DNA of 19,149 nt from Deltaproteobacteria bacterium (GTDB taxonomy: Bacteria; Desulfobacterota; Desulfobaccia; Desulfobaccales; 0-14-0-80-60-11), in assembly GCA_016874945.1 (NCBI GenBank), contig VGSO01000010.1, forward strand, positions 1 through 19,149, in the 5' to 3' direction. The notes beneath the pieces are model-generated. The model had not been told where the DNA came from. It ran no database searches and worked only from the letters and a program-made list of their open reading frames with translations. Position numbers and translations under genes: made by a program. Shown here in pieces: positions 7,176-14,371 of this stretch (position 1 is the first letter of the stretch; every line of letters begins with the position of its first letter).

Positions 7176-8065
7176 GGCGGCTTGTCAATCAATATCGTCA
7201 CAAACGCCTCCTTATAAGGGGCCAGGATTTTATCCCGTCTCATGACCACCGCCAGGTAATCCGGTTTAAATAAGCGGCTCAAGGGGATAAACGACAGTTT
7301 TCTCCCGGTCAGGGGCAGAAGGTCCGGGGCCACGGTGGCGAAGGACACCCCTAAACCCAGCTCCACGTAGAGGGAGCTCAACTCCACGTTGGAGGATTCC
7401 ATGACCACGTGGTGATCAATCCCTTGCTTGTTAAGGAACCCTTCCAGGGTGGCGCGGCCGGCGGATTTGTAACCTTTGGGGGGCAGGATTAAGGGGTATT
7501 GGGAAATTTCCTGAATGGTCACCTTCCCGGCGGCAGTCAAGGGATGACCCGGGGGGACCATGAGGAACGTTTCCACCTTCTTCCACCGCCGGATGTGGAG
7601 ATTTTTGGGGATGAGGGATTCCAGGGCCAGGCCGAAATCGATGTCTCCGGCTTTCACCAAGTCGATGACCTGGGGTTGGGAGCGGTCCAGGATGCTCAAC
7701 TGCACCTGGGGAAACTGTTCCATGTAGGCCTGCAAGGGTTCCCGAAACAGATGGTACAGGGTGGTGAAGGGCGCGGCGATTTTCAGGAAGCCTTTCTGCA
7801 TGCCTTTGGCTTCGCTTAATTCTTCCTTAAGCCGGCCGTAGCCCTCCAGGGTCCCCTGGGCAAACCGCAAGAACTTTTCTCCCGCGGCGGTGAGGCGCAG
7901 CTTCCTTTTCCCGATTCTTTCCAAGAGCTGACAGTCCAGCTCTTCTTCCAGGGCCTTGATCTGCTGGCTCAGGGCCGACTGGGTCCGGAAGGTGGCTTCC
8001 GCGGCCCGGGTGAAGCTGCCCAGCCGGGCCACCTGGTGGAAACTGATGATCTGCTGCCATTCCAT
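7142..8065 (-). CDS. LysR-family transcriptional regulator
   Basis: A 307-residue regulator, normal length for the family. The N-terminal winged helix-turn-helix spans about 1-60 (FTRAAEATFRTQSALSQQIKALE is the recognition region), and the effector-binding domain runs from about 90 to 295. The segment SLYVELGLGVSFATVAPDLL is typical of the second effector half; the CysB/CysL group is a possible neighbourhood but the ligand cannot be told. The last residues, KPPAASGQQPDKV, are encoded by the inverted repeat at 7106-7175 and look like an acquired tail. It is divergent from the thioesterase gene across an AT-rich gap with a perfect 14-bp palindrome, so it probably controls that gene and itself. 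The ATG has an AGAGAGGA site. Confidence 0.93.
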   Translation of the reverse strand: MEWQQIISFHQVARLGSFTRAAEATFRTQSALSQQIKALEEELDCQLLERIGKRKLRLTAAGEKFLRFAQGTLEGYGRLKEELSEAKGMQKGFLKIAAPFTTLYHLFREPLQAYMEQFPQVQLSILDRSQPQVIDLVKAGDIDFGLALESLIPKNLHIRRWKKVETFLMVPPGHPLTAAGKVTIQEISQYPLILPPKGYKSAGRATLEGFLNKQGIDHHVVMESSNVELSSLYVELGLGVSFATVAPDLLPLTGRKLSFIPLSRLFKPDYLAVVMRRDKILAPYKEAFVTILIDKPPAASGQQPDKV

Positions 8066-8090
8066 ATATAATCCTCTCTAATCTTTTTCA

Positions 8091-8119
8091 TTAAATTAAT
8101 TAATTTTTCTTAATATAAT
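8091..8119 (+). promoter_or_regulatory. Promoter with overlapping palindromic operator between lysR and thioesterase
   Basis: A perfect TATAAT (8114-8119) lies 17 bases after a weak TTAAAT -35 (8091-8096). A perfect 14-bp AT palindrome, AAATTAATTAATTT (8093-8106), overlaps the -35 and is a candidate LysR operator. A weak -35 covered by an operator fits activator control. Confidence 0.55.
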
Positions 8120-8163
8120 TCTTGCTGTACAATCAAGAAAAATCGCAGCAGGAGGACGCCGCC

Positions 8164-8592
8164 ATGAAACCTTCTCTGAAGTCGGGCCTGACCTTTGAGT
8201 TTCAGTTCCAAGTGCCGGAAGAAAGAACCGTTCCCTTTCTCTTGCCGGAGTCGCCGGAGTTTCAGCTCATGCCCAAAGTCCTGGCCTCCGGCTATATGGT
8301 GGGGCTGATCGAATGGGCTTGCATCAAGGCGGTTAACCCTCACCTGGACTGGCCCCAAGAGCAAACGGTGGGCATAGATTTTCAATTGAACCATTCTGCC
8401 GCCACCCCAGCCGGGTTGACCGTCACCGTGAAAGGCAGGCTGGAGAATGTGGAAGGTCGGAAACTCACTTTTTACATCCTGGCCGAGGACGATTTCGACC
8501 AAATCTCCGAAGGCTTCCACCATCGATTTGTCATCGATGCCGCCAAGTTTAATGCCAGGATGGCGGCCAAGCTTGCCAAAAAGACCGGGTAA
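8164..8592 (+). CDS. FlK-like small acyl-CoA thioesterase
   Basis: A 142-residue single hot-dog protein related to fluoroacetyl-CoA thioesterase FlK. Segments VLASGYMVGLIEWAC, TVGIDFQLNHSAATPAG and EGRKLTFYILAEDD match the family layout. Glu50 and His77 align with FlK catalytic residues Glu50 and His76, while the FlK Thr42 position is Ser42 here. It probably hydrolyses a short acyl-CoA; the substrate is unknown. The start is the ATG with AGGAGG eight bases upstream; an in-frame TTG at 8122 lies right beside the -10 and is unlikely. It is divergent from the LysR gene, the likely regulator. Confidence 0.8.
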   Translation: MKPSLKSGLTFEFQFQVPEERTVPFLLPESPEFQLMPKVLASGYMVGLIEWACIKAVNPHLDWPQEQTVGIDFQLNHSAATPAGLTVTVKGRLENVEGRKLTFYILAEDDFDQISEGFHHRFVIDAAKFNARMAAKLAKKTG

Positions 8593-8661
8593 GAGTTGCT
8601 GACGGTCATGAAGTCAGACCGGAGATTTGGGAGGTTTTGCGCTGATCCGCCAAAGGATTAG

Positions 8662-8695
8662 GGGCGCCATGTGAGTTGCGCCCAAATAATTTTTG
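8662..8695 (+). terminator. Terminator after the thioesterase gene
   Basis: GGGCGC (8662-8667) pairs with GCGCCC (8678-8683), followed by AAATAATTTTT. The short stem and delayed T-run make it moderate. It separates the thioesterase from the peptidase gene. Confidence 0.5.
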
Positions 8696-8734
8696 TATTT
8701 ACAAGATTTGTATCCCAAGATAGGATAATCAACC

Positions 8735-9721
8735 ATGATCACTCGGGTTCCGGGGTTTTCCGTAGGCCACGCCAGCGACTTTAAGAACGTCACCGGCTGC
8801 ACCGTAGTGCTATGCCCGCCGGGCGCCGCGGGCAGCGTGGACATCCGGGGGTCCGCCGCGGGGACCCGCCAGTTGGACGCCCTGGTGAGCTACCACATCG
8901 TCAACGAGATCCACGCGGTATTCATCTCCGGCGGCAGCGCCTTCGGCCTGGACGCGGCCGGCGGGGTCATGGAATTCCTGGAAGAGCGGGGCCGGGGGTT
9001 CGACGTCACCATCACCCGGGTGCCCATCGTGCCCACTGCGGTGATTTACGACCTCTCGGTGGGGAACTGCCGGGTGCGGCCCGACAAGGCCATGGGCTAC
9101 GCCGCCTGCCAGGCGGCCCGGCCTGAACCCCAGGGGGACGGCTCCATCGGGGCCGGCGTGGGGGCCACGGTGGGTAAACTCCTGGGCATCACCCATGCCA
9201 CCAAGGGCGGTCTGGGCACCGCTTTCTTAGAGGGGCCGGACGGGCTCAAGGTGGGCGCCCTGGCGGTGGTCAACGCCCTGGGGGACGTGGTGGACCCCCG
9301 CACCGGGGTCATCCTGGCCGGGGCCCGCACCGCCACGGACGGCCGCGACTTCGCCAATGCCGTCCGCCTGCTGAGCCAGGGAATGGCGCGCCGGCGCTTC
9401 GGCGAACCCAGCAACACCACCATCGGAGTGGTGGCCACCAACGCCCGTCTCACCCGGGAAGAGGCCCAGAAAATCGCCCAGATGGGGCACAACGCCCTGG
9501 CCCGCTGTATCCGCCCGGTGCACACCCTGTTTGACGGCGACGCGGTCTTTGTCCTGGCCCACCCCGAGGTCACTGCGGACCTCCACGTCCTGGGGGTGTT
9601 GGCGGAAGAAACCCTGGAGCAGGCCATCATCTCCGCGGTGACAAGCGCCCAGGGCCTGGGGGTGCTGCCCAGTTATGCGGATTTACATGGAGGGAAAAAA
9701 GATAAAAGGGTTAAAAGGTGA
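8735..9721 (+). CDS. P1-family (S58) self-processing peptidase, NylC/DmpA-like
   Basis: A 328-residue member of the Ntn-type DmpA/NylC superfamily, in which the precursor cuts itself and the new N-terminal Ser or Thr becomes the nucleophile for cleaving amide bonds. The expected cut site here is Asn227-Thr228 in SNTTIGVVATNA. SGGSAFGLDAAGGVMEFLEE (65-84) and GDGSIGAGVGATVGK (134-148) are the usual core blocks. The natural substrate is unknown (beta-peptides, D-amino-acid peptides or cyclic/linear amides in relatives). The last residues, GGKKDKRVKR, and the stop codon come from an octamer repeat array (9709-9740), so the basic tail is probably a repeat-derived add-on. ATG with AGGA nine bases upstream. 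Confidence 0.9.
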   Translation: MITRVPGFSVGHASDFKNVTGCTVVLCPPGAAGSVDIRGSAAGTRQLDALVSYHIVNEIHAVFISGGSAFGLDAAGGVMEFLEERGRGFDVTITRVPIVPTAVIYDLSVGNCRVRPDKAMGYAACQAARPEPQGDGSIGAGVGATVGKLLGITHATKGGLGTAFLEGPDGLKVGALAVVNALGDVVDPRTGVILAGARTATDGRDFANAVRLLSQGMARRRFGEPSNTTIGVVATNARLTREEAQKIAQMGHNALARCIRPVHTLFDGDAVFVLAHPEVTADLHVLGVLAEETLEQAIISAVTSAQGLGVLPSYADLHGGKKDKRVKR

Positions 9722-9740
9722 AGAGGTTAAAAGATTAAAA
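9709..9740. repeat. Octamer tandem array (GGTTAAAA family)
   Basis: Four 8-bp units: GGTTAAAA, GGTGAAGA, GGTTAAAA, GATTAAAA. The array covers the last codons and stop of the peptidase gene. A related array in reverse orientation lies at 10048-10090 and another near 16363-16410. Confidence 0.55.
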
Positions 9741-9856
9741 GGAAACGCCTTTTTCTATTTTTTGATTATTGCTTTATCTCCGGATTTTGAAGTTATCCCC
9801 AGTCCATATCCCTAGCAAACGGGATTAGGCCATGGACCCCCCGAAAAAGCCCCATC

Positions 9857-9960
9857 CCTTGGAGGGGGTTTGGGGGAGGGTGGGGAAAAGGCGGATCTAC
9901 CGAAGGGAAAAATAATTTTCGCCACCCCCACCCCAGCCCTCCCCCCTCAAGGGGGAGGGA
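9857..9960. repeat. G-rich/C-rich inverted repeat in the peptidase-phosphatase gap
   Basis: A G-rich arm (about 9857-9885) and a C-rich arm (about 9925-9955) are imperfect reverse complements around a spacer of about 40 bases. Similar arms occur at 297-343 and 18748-18820. The G-runs could also form quadruplexes. The remaining gap 9741-10099 holds no convincing gene. Confidence 0.55.
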
Positions 9961-10047
9961 GATTTTGTTCTAATTTGAGCATCGATAATTCTAAGCGTTG
10001 GTTCTTCTCCGGAGCAAAGGCACAATCTGTGTCTATTTTTTGTTTTT

Positions 10048-10090
10048 CCCCTTTCTCCTCTTAACCTTTTCCCCTTTTCTCCTTATCCTT
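10048..10090. repeat. Octamer array, reverse orientation
   Basis: Pyrimidine-rich 8-bp periodic tract (TCTTAACC, TTTTCCCC, TTTTCTCC) whose reverse complement matches the GGNNAAAA units at 9709-9740. Together the two arrays bracket the gap between the peptidase and phosphatase genes and reach to within ten bases of the phosphatase start. Confidence 0.5.
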
Positions 10091-10099
10091 TAAGATGTG

Positions 10100-10762
10100 A
10101 TGCACTCAAAAATTAAGCCCTCCGAAATCGACCTAATAGTTTTCGACTTAGACGGGACCCTGGCCGACTCCCTGCCGGATATCGCCGACGCCGCCAGTTA
10201 CGCCTGCCGCCAACTGGGCCTGCCGGAACATCCCCCGGAAGCCGTCAGGGACATGATCGGCGGGGGGGAGCGCGCCTTCGCCCGGCGCTTTCTGGGCTCG
10301 GAAGATCCCCGACTCCTGGGGCGGGGTCTGGCTCTTTACCTGGAACACTATTTCCAGCACTGCGGCGACCGGACCCGCCTCTACCCCGGCGTCAAAGAAA
10401 CCCTGCCCCGCCTGGCCGACAAAAAGTTGGCGGTCCTGTCCAACAAACGCCACAGCCTGACGGAGTTGGTGCTGCAGGTCATGGGCATCCGGGAATTTTT
10501 CGCCGCGTTGCGGGGCGCCGGGGAGTTGCCCCTGAAGCCGGACCCCGCGGCCCTGCTGGCGGTGATCCGGGAGTTGGGAGCCAAACCGGCCCGCACCCTC
10601 ATGGTGGGGGACAAGCCCGCGGACGTGTTGGCCGGCAAGGCCGCCGGGACCCTCACCGCGGCAGTGACCTACGGCTACGGCGACCCGGAAGCCCTTATCG
10701 CCACGGGGCCGGATGTTATCGTAAGCCATTTTGCCGAGTTGGCCGATATCGTGGCGCAATAG
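10100..10762 (+). CDS. HAD-superfamily hydrolase, phosphoglycolate phosphatase-like
   Basis: A 220-residue HAD subfamily IA protein of Gph-like size. Motif I DLDGT holds nucleophile Asp16 and acid Asp18; motif II is LSN (Ser114); motif III Lys146 lies in LKPDP; motif IV is GDKPADV (Asp171, Asp175). A helical cap (about 26-95) follows motif I, as in Gph and beta-phosphoglucomutase relatives. It probably dephosphorylates 2-phosphoglycolate, but other small phosphates are possible. The ATG at 10100 is preceded in frame by GTG (10097); no clear ribosome site exists because the upstream sequence is the octamer array. Confidence 0.85.
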   Translation: MHSKIKPSEIDLIVFDLDGTLADSLPDIADAASYACRQLGLPEHPPEAVRDMIGGGERAFARRFLGSEDPRLLGRGLALYLEHYFQHCGDRTRLYPGVKETLPRLADKKLAVLSNKRHSLTELVLQVMGIREFFAALRGAGELPLKPDPAALLAVIRELGAKPARTLMVGDKPADVLAGKAAGTLTAAVTYGYGDPEALIATGPDVIVSHFAELADIVAQ

Positions 10763-10765
10763 GAT

Positions 10766-10857
10766 CTCACGCCAAGACGCCAAGTCCAAAGCAAAATAAT
10801 TAAGGGCGCGGCCTAAGCAGTGCCCTTAATCTTAGCGTCTTGGCGTCGTGACGTGAG
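10766..10857. terminator. Nested inverted repeats between convergent genes
   Basis: CTCACGCCAAGACGCCAAG (10766-10784) is nearly complementary to 10831-10857, apart from an eight-base insertion near the end. Inside it ATTAAGGGC (10799-10807) pairs perfectly with GCCCTTAAT (10822-10830). Located between convergent stops at 10762 and 10861, it is a likely bidirectional terminator built from a dispersed repeat. Confidence 0.6.
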
Positions 10858-10860
10858 GTA

Positions 10861-13245
10861 TTATTTATCTTTCAAAACCAGCTTCACCGTGACCACCACC
10901 GGTTTGGCCGGGCGGGGGAAGGCGATGCCCTGCACCGCCTGGCTCAGGCACTGGGTCAACGCTTCGCTGGCCAGCGGGGGCTTGGGCAGGATCTCCCCGG
11001 CCACCTTGCCATCCGGGCCGATGGTGAACACCAGGGTTATCTCCTTGGCCAGCCTGACGCCGCTCTTGCGGGCATCCTCGCAGCAGGCCGCCAGTCGGAA
11101 GGCTTCGGCGTCCAGGACCTGTTTCAACTGGCTCTTGTCGATTTTGCCCTTAACCCCCAGGATCTGCACCGCCACCTTCAGCCCCGGCGCGGGCCGGGAG
11201 GGCTTTTCTTTGACGACAGTGGGAGGACGCGCCACTTCCTCCTTTAAAGCCATGGGGCCGGGAGGCCTGGCCAGGCTGGCCGTGGGCCCCATCTTATACT
11301 TGGCTCCGGGAGCGTGGCCGCCCACCGCCAGGTCCGAGACCCCTTCCGGCAGGGGGAGGGGCTGCTTCACTGTCACCACCTGGCCGTCGGCCCGCTTCAC
11401 CTTGTCCACCGCCACGAAGGAAGTGTAAGCGGTCATGAGGCTGTATTTCAGCCCCAGTTGGGTGATTTCTTTGATGGCCCCTTCGTCTCTACCCCGTTTC
11501 AGATGGGTAAGATCCCCCACGCGGTTGATGCGTTTCCGGGCCCACAGGAGACGCAGCGCCGCATTGTCCGGGCTGGCCTGGCCTTCCGCCACTTGAATTT
11601 TCTGTTGGAAATCCCCGGACGCGGTTTTCCCCTTCACCACGATGTTCCCGGAAGGACTCCCCCGGTACTTGCCCAGGAGCGTAAGGGGCCGCAAGGAAAA
11701 GAGGTCGGGGAGATTCAGAGGCTCCACGTCATAGGCGTCAAAGCCTTCGTAAGTCACCTTGATGCCGGTCAAGACCGGGGATTGGATATACTTCTGGAAC
11801 CGGGCCGCTTCCTTGACCGCCTCCTGGGGATTGAGAAGGATGAAAGGCTCGCCCTGACCTACCCGGGCCATGCCTTCGATGATGTGGCGGTTCACCGATT
11901 TGCCGATGCCGAAGGCGAAGAGGTTGGCCTCCCCCAGTTTTTCCCGGATAAGTTCAAAAGTCTGAGGCTCCACATGGACGTAGCCGTCGGTGGCCACCAC
12001 CACGATGCGGGAGGTGTCCGGGGTCCGGGGCAGGGCCAGGGCCCGGTTCAGGGCCGCCAGGATTTGGGTGCCGCCGCCTCCCGGCTGCTCCTTGATAAAG
12101 CCCACGGCCTTCCGCTTGTTATCCTCCGTGGCCGCCAGGGACCCGGACTCGGACAGGACGGCATTGTTGCTCTCAAACAGCAGGACATTGAAGAACTCGT
12201 GGGGTTTCAGGCCATTGATGATGTTTTCCATGAGGGTCTTGCTGATTTCCAGGGGGAAGCCGTGCATGGAGCCGGACACGTCCACGATGAAGATGTATTC
12301 CCGCTTCACCACCGCGTCGGCGCTTACCCGGGCCGGAGGCTCCATCATCAGCAGGAAAAAGTTTTCGTCTTTGCCGGGATAAAGCAGCATGCCGCCCTGG
12401 ATCTTGTCCCCGGTGAGGGCGTAACGCAGCACGAAGTCTTTATTGCCCCCGGTCTTTTCGTCCTTGAGGCTGACGGTGGCCGCCGCGGGGCCGGCATATT
12501 TAACTTCGATGTCATGGCTGGGACTGGCCAGTTGGCTTAAGGGGAGCCCGCTCCGGATGTCCACGCTCAGCCCGAAGGTGTAGGGCGGGCCCTGGCCTTC
12601 ATGGAGATAGGGGTTCTTGACCCATTTTTCCGTTTCCGGGGCGCCCGCCGCGGCCATGTTGGAATAACGGGGACCCACCACGGTGGGGAAGACGAATTCA
12701 TAGACGTTCTCCTCGGGTTCCAGCAGCTCCAGGTAATTGAGTTCCACCTTGACTTCTTCTCCCGGGAGGATATTGGCCACGTTCATCTGGAAGACGTTGG
12801 GCCGCTGCTGCTCCAGCAAAGAAGTGGTCTTGCCCTCCTTCTTGGCCTCTTCATAGGTCTGCCGGGCCTTTTCCCGCTCCATGATCTCAGCCTCGATGAC
12901 CCGCTCTCCCACGGTCATGCGCATGGCATGCACCGCGGCCCGGGTGGAGCCGGGAAAGACGTAGATGGCCTCCAGGGGCTTTTGCCCCTGATTCTGATAG
13001 ACCTGGGTGACTTTGACCGCCGCCACCGTGCCGGCGATTTTGACCTCGGCCCGGGTGCTCTTCAGCGGCAGGAGATCCTTTTGGGGATCGCCCGTCAAGA
13101 CCACGAAATAGGGAGAAAGGGTTTTGTCTTTGCCCTCCGGCCGGTCAGGGCGTCCCTGGGTGGATGCGGGCTTAACGGCGGCCGCCAGGGCTGCCATTCC
13201 CAATACCAACAAGATAATTCCCCATGGTTTCCAGAATCTTTTCAT
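10861..13245 (-). CDS. Exported VIT-vWA protein with AgmX/TonB-like C-terminal domain
   Basis: A 794-residue protein starting at the ATG with GAGGA upstream; an in-frame start farther upstream (13323) has no support. Order: signal peptide (hydrophobic 9-23), VIT domain (about 45-175, including VTQVYQNQ and LEAIYVFPG), a linking beta region, then vWA domain (about 315-490) with intact MIDAS residues Asp322, Ser324, Ser326 (DVSGSMHG) and Asp420 in ATDG. It continues with SLMTAYTSFVAVD (602-614), common in VIT-vWA proteins, a Pro-rich linker (655-688), and a C-terminal domain (690-794) of AgmX/PglI type with TLVFTIGPDGKVAG. It probably binds partners at the cell envelope in a metal-dependent way. 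The stand-alone gene is convergent to the phosphatase gene. Confidence 0.85.
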   Translation of the reverse strand: MKRFWKPWGIILLVLGMAALAAAVKPASTQGRPDRPEGKDKTLSPYFVVLTGDPQKDLLPLKSTRAEVKIAGTVAAVKVTQVYQNQGQKPLEAIYVFPGSTRAAVHAMRMTVGERVIEAEIMEREKARQTYEEAKKEGKTTSLLEQQRPNVFQMNVANILPGEEVKVELNYLELLEPEENVYEFVFPTVVGPRYSNMAAAGAPETEKWVKNPYLHEGQGPPYTFGLSVDIRSGLPLSQLASPSHDIEVKYAGPAAATVSLKDEKTGGNKDFVLRYALTGDKIQGGMLLYPGKDENFFLLMMEPPARVSADAVVKREYIFIVDVSGSMHGFPLEISKTLMENIINGLKPHEFFNVLLFESNNAVLSESGSLAATEDNKRKAVGFIKEQPGGGGTQILAALNRALALPRTPDTSRIVVVATDGYVHVEPQTFELIREKLGEANLFAFGIGKSVNRHIIEGMARVGQGEPFILLNPQEAVKEAARFQKYIQSPVLTGIKVTYEGFDAYDVEPLNLPDLFSLRPLTLLGKYRGSPSGNIVVKGKTASGDFQQKIQVAEGQASPDNAALRLLWARKRINRVGDLTHLKRGRDEGAIKEITQLGLKYSLMTAYTSFVAVDKVKRADGQVVTVKQPLPLPEGVSDLAVGGHAPGAKYKMGPTASLARPPGPMALKEEVARPPTVVKEKPSRPAPGLKVAVQILGVKGKIDKSQLKQVLDAEAFRLAACCEDARKSGVRLAKEITLVFTIGPDGKVAGEILPKPPLASEALTQCLSQAVQGIAFPRPAKPVVVTVKLVLKDK

Positions 13246-13290
13246 GAGTTCCTCTGCGGAGATATTGCCGAGTCTAATGCGACCCGATAA

Positions 13291-13296
13291 ATTATA
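13291..13296 (-). promoter_or_regulatory. Possible -10 box of the VIT-vWA gene
   Basis: A perfect TATAAT on the minus strand, about 46 bases before the start codon. No good -35 lies at the right spacing (the closest is an AT-rich CATTTT). Confidence 0.35.
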
Positions 13297-13442
13297 ACTC
13301 AACTCCCTGACAAAAAATGCCAAAAACCTCTCTTATTGTTAGAGGAAATATCAGGTCTAAGTGTTAGGGAGAATTCCAACGGGGGTCGAATTCGGGGGGG
13401 CCGGAGAAGCAGTTCCCCTTTCGGCCCTCCCGTAATTTTCCT

Positions 13443-13471
13443 TTGACAGACCCGCCATTGCCTAATATATT
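13443..13471 (+). promoter_or_regulatory. Strong sigma-70 promoter of the tRNA gene
   Basis: TTGACA (13443-13448), 17-base spacer, TATATT (13466-13471), with the mature tRNA starting ten bases later. It may also feed the small envelope genes downstream. Confidence 0.75.
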
Positions 13472-13480
13472 TTCAAGAGG

Positions 13481-13557
13481 GGCGGTGTAGCTCAGTCGGT
13501 CAGAGCATGCGGCTCATATCCGCAGTGTCCGGGGTTCAAGTCCCTGCACCGCCACCA
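13481..13557 (+). tRNA. tRNA-Met (anticodon CAT), elongator type
   Basis: A complete cloverleaf can be drawn by eye. The acceptor stem is GGCGGTG/CACCGCC with discriminator A and encoded CCA (13555-13557). The D arm is GCTC/GAGC. The anticodon arm is TGCGG/CCGCA with loop CTCATAT, giving CAT. The T arm is CGGGG/CCCTG with loop TTCAAGT. The fully paired first base pair G-C rules out initiator tRNA. A lysidine-modified tRNA-Ile(CAT) cannot be excluded from sequence alone, but the overall pattern fits elongator Met better. Confidence 0.92.
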
Positions 13558-13596
13558 CTGATTATTTTAAGTCCTTATAAGAGGGGAGGAGGCATC

Positions 13597-13860
13597 ATGA
13601 AAAAAATCTTGACCGTGGTGACTGTGGGGGCGTTTTTGTTGGGTCTGCAAGGGGGAAGCTGGGCCCAGGAGAAAAAAGAGGCGCCCGCGCCCGGGCCGGC
13701 GCCGATGGTAGAAAAGGCTCCGGCGCCCAAGAAGGAAGAACCTAAGAAGGAAGAGGCCAAAAAACCTGAAAAGGCCAAAAAGCCTGAAAAGAAGGTGAAA
13801 GAGAAAAAGACCAAGAAAACCAAAAAGACCAAGCCTAAAAAAGAAAAAGAAGCTGATTAA
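13597..13860 (+). CDS. Small lysine/glutamate/proline-rich exported protein
   Basis: An 87-residue protein: signal peptide 1-24 (cleavage expected after SWAQ), then a low-complexity tail. Residues 28-45 are Ala/Pro-rich and 46-87 almost entirely Lys, Glu, Pro and Thr (KKTKKTKK). It has no recognisable domain and is strongly basic towards the C-terminus. The GGGGAGGAGG site directly before the ATG predicts strong translation. It begins 40 bases after the tRNA, so it may share the tRNA promoter. A role at the cell surface, in DNA or polyanion binding, or as a wall linker is only guesswork. Confidence 0.75.
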   Translation: MKKILTVVTVGAFLLGLQGGSWAQEKKEAPAPGPAPMVEKAPAPKKEEPKKEEAKKPEKAKKPEKKVKEKKTKKTKKTKPKKEKEAD

Positions 13861-13889
13861 GGTTGATGATTTCCCTAGGTTAAAGAGGC

Positions 13890-13922
13890 AGGGATTCGGA
13901 TCCGCCCCGGGTGCGAATCCCT
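13890..13922 (+). terminator. Intercistronic hairpin between the two lysine-rich genes
   Basis: AGGGATTCG (13890-13898) pairs perfectly with CGAATCCCT (13914-13922) around a 15-base loop, followed by CCTTTG. The weak T-tract suggests partial termination or RNA processing. Confidence 0.45.
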
Positions 13923-13959
13923 CCTTTGTATCCAATCTTAAGAAGGTTGGAGGTAATGG

Positions 13960-14370
13960 ATGAATAGATTCCTTGTTATGGCCGTGGCGGGGCTGTTTCT
14001 GTTGAGCCTAACCGGCCCCGGCCAGACCCAGCGGGAAGTGAAGCCGCCGCCCATACCTCCCATGCTGGAAGGGCCGCGGCCGCTGGAGTCCCCGGACACT
14101 AAAGAACCGTCTCCCCCCAAAAAAGCCGAGGAGGAGAAGCCCAAGGCCAAGGCCAAGACCAAGACCAAGACCAAGACTAAGGAGGCTAAGGCTAAAACCA
14201 AGGACCCGGCTAAGGCCGAGAAAAAGGCTGGGAAAAAGGCGGTCAAGAAAAAAGATGAGACCGCCAAAACCGCCAAGACCGCTAAAAATAGTAAAGACGG
14301 CAAGAAAAAAGCCACCAAAACCCCTAAGAAAAAACGCCCCGCAGCCGAACCCGGCCCCGATGAAGGTTGA
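13960..14370 (+). CDS. Exported lysine-rich, histone-H1-like tail protein
   Basis: A 136-residue protein: signal peptide 1-24 (hydrophobic 4-17), a proline-rich segment (29-53), then a highly basic Lys/Ala/Thr stretch (54-130) with KAKAKTKTKTKTKEAKAKTK-type repeats like bacterial histone H1-like tails, but on an exported protein. It resembles the preceding gene in design (signal, Pro-rich part, Lys-rich part) without close sequence identity, so the two are probably diverged paralogs or convergent. The ATG follows GGTTGGAGG. No domain gives a function. Confidence 0.75.
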   Translation: MNRFLVMAVAGLFLLSLTGPGQTQREVKPPPIPPMLEGPRPLESPDTKEPSPPKKAEEEKPKAKAKTKTKTKTKEAKAKTKDPAKAEKKAGKKAVKKKDETAKTAKTAKNSKDGKKKATKTPKKKRPAAEPGPDEG

Positions 14371-14371
14371 A

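Noticed and set aside
8698..8726. Promoter TTTACA-17-TAGGAT before the P1 peptidase
   Set aside because: The -10 would end only eight bases before the ATG, leaving no room for the ribosome site in the transcript.
9870..10064. Small plus-strand open frame in the peptidase-phosphatase gap
   Set aside because: It is translated from the G/C-rich inverted repeat and spans the repeat arrays; no ribosome site.
11314..12540. Long plus-strand open frame opposite the VIT-vWA gene
   Set aside because: Its composition (His/Gly/Leu-rich) and lack of motifs mark it as an antisense shadow of a well-supported protein.
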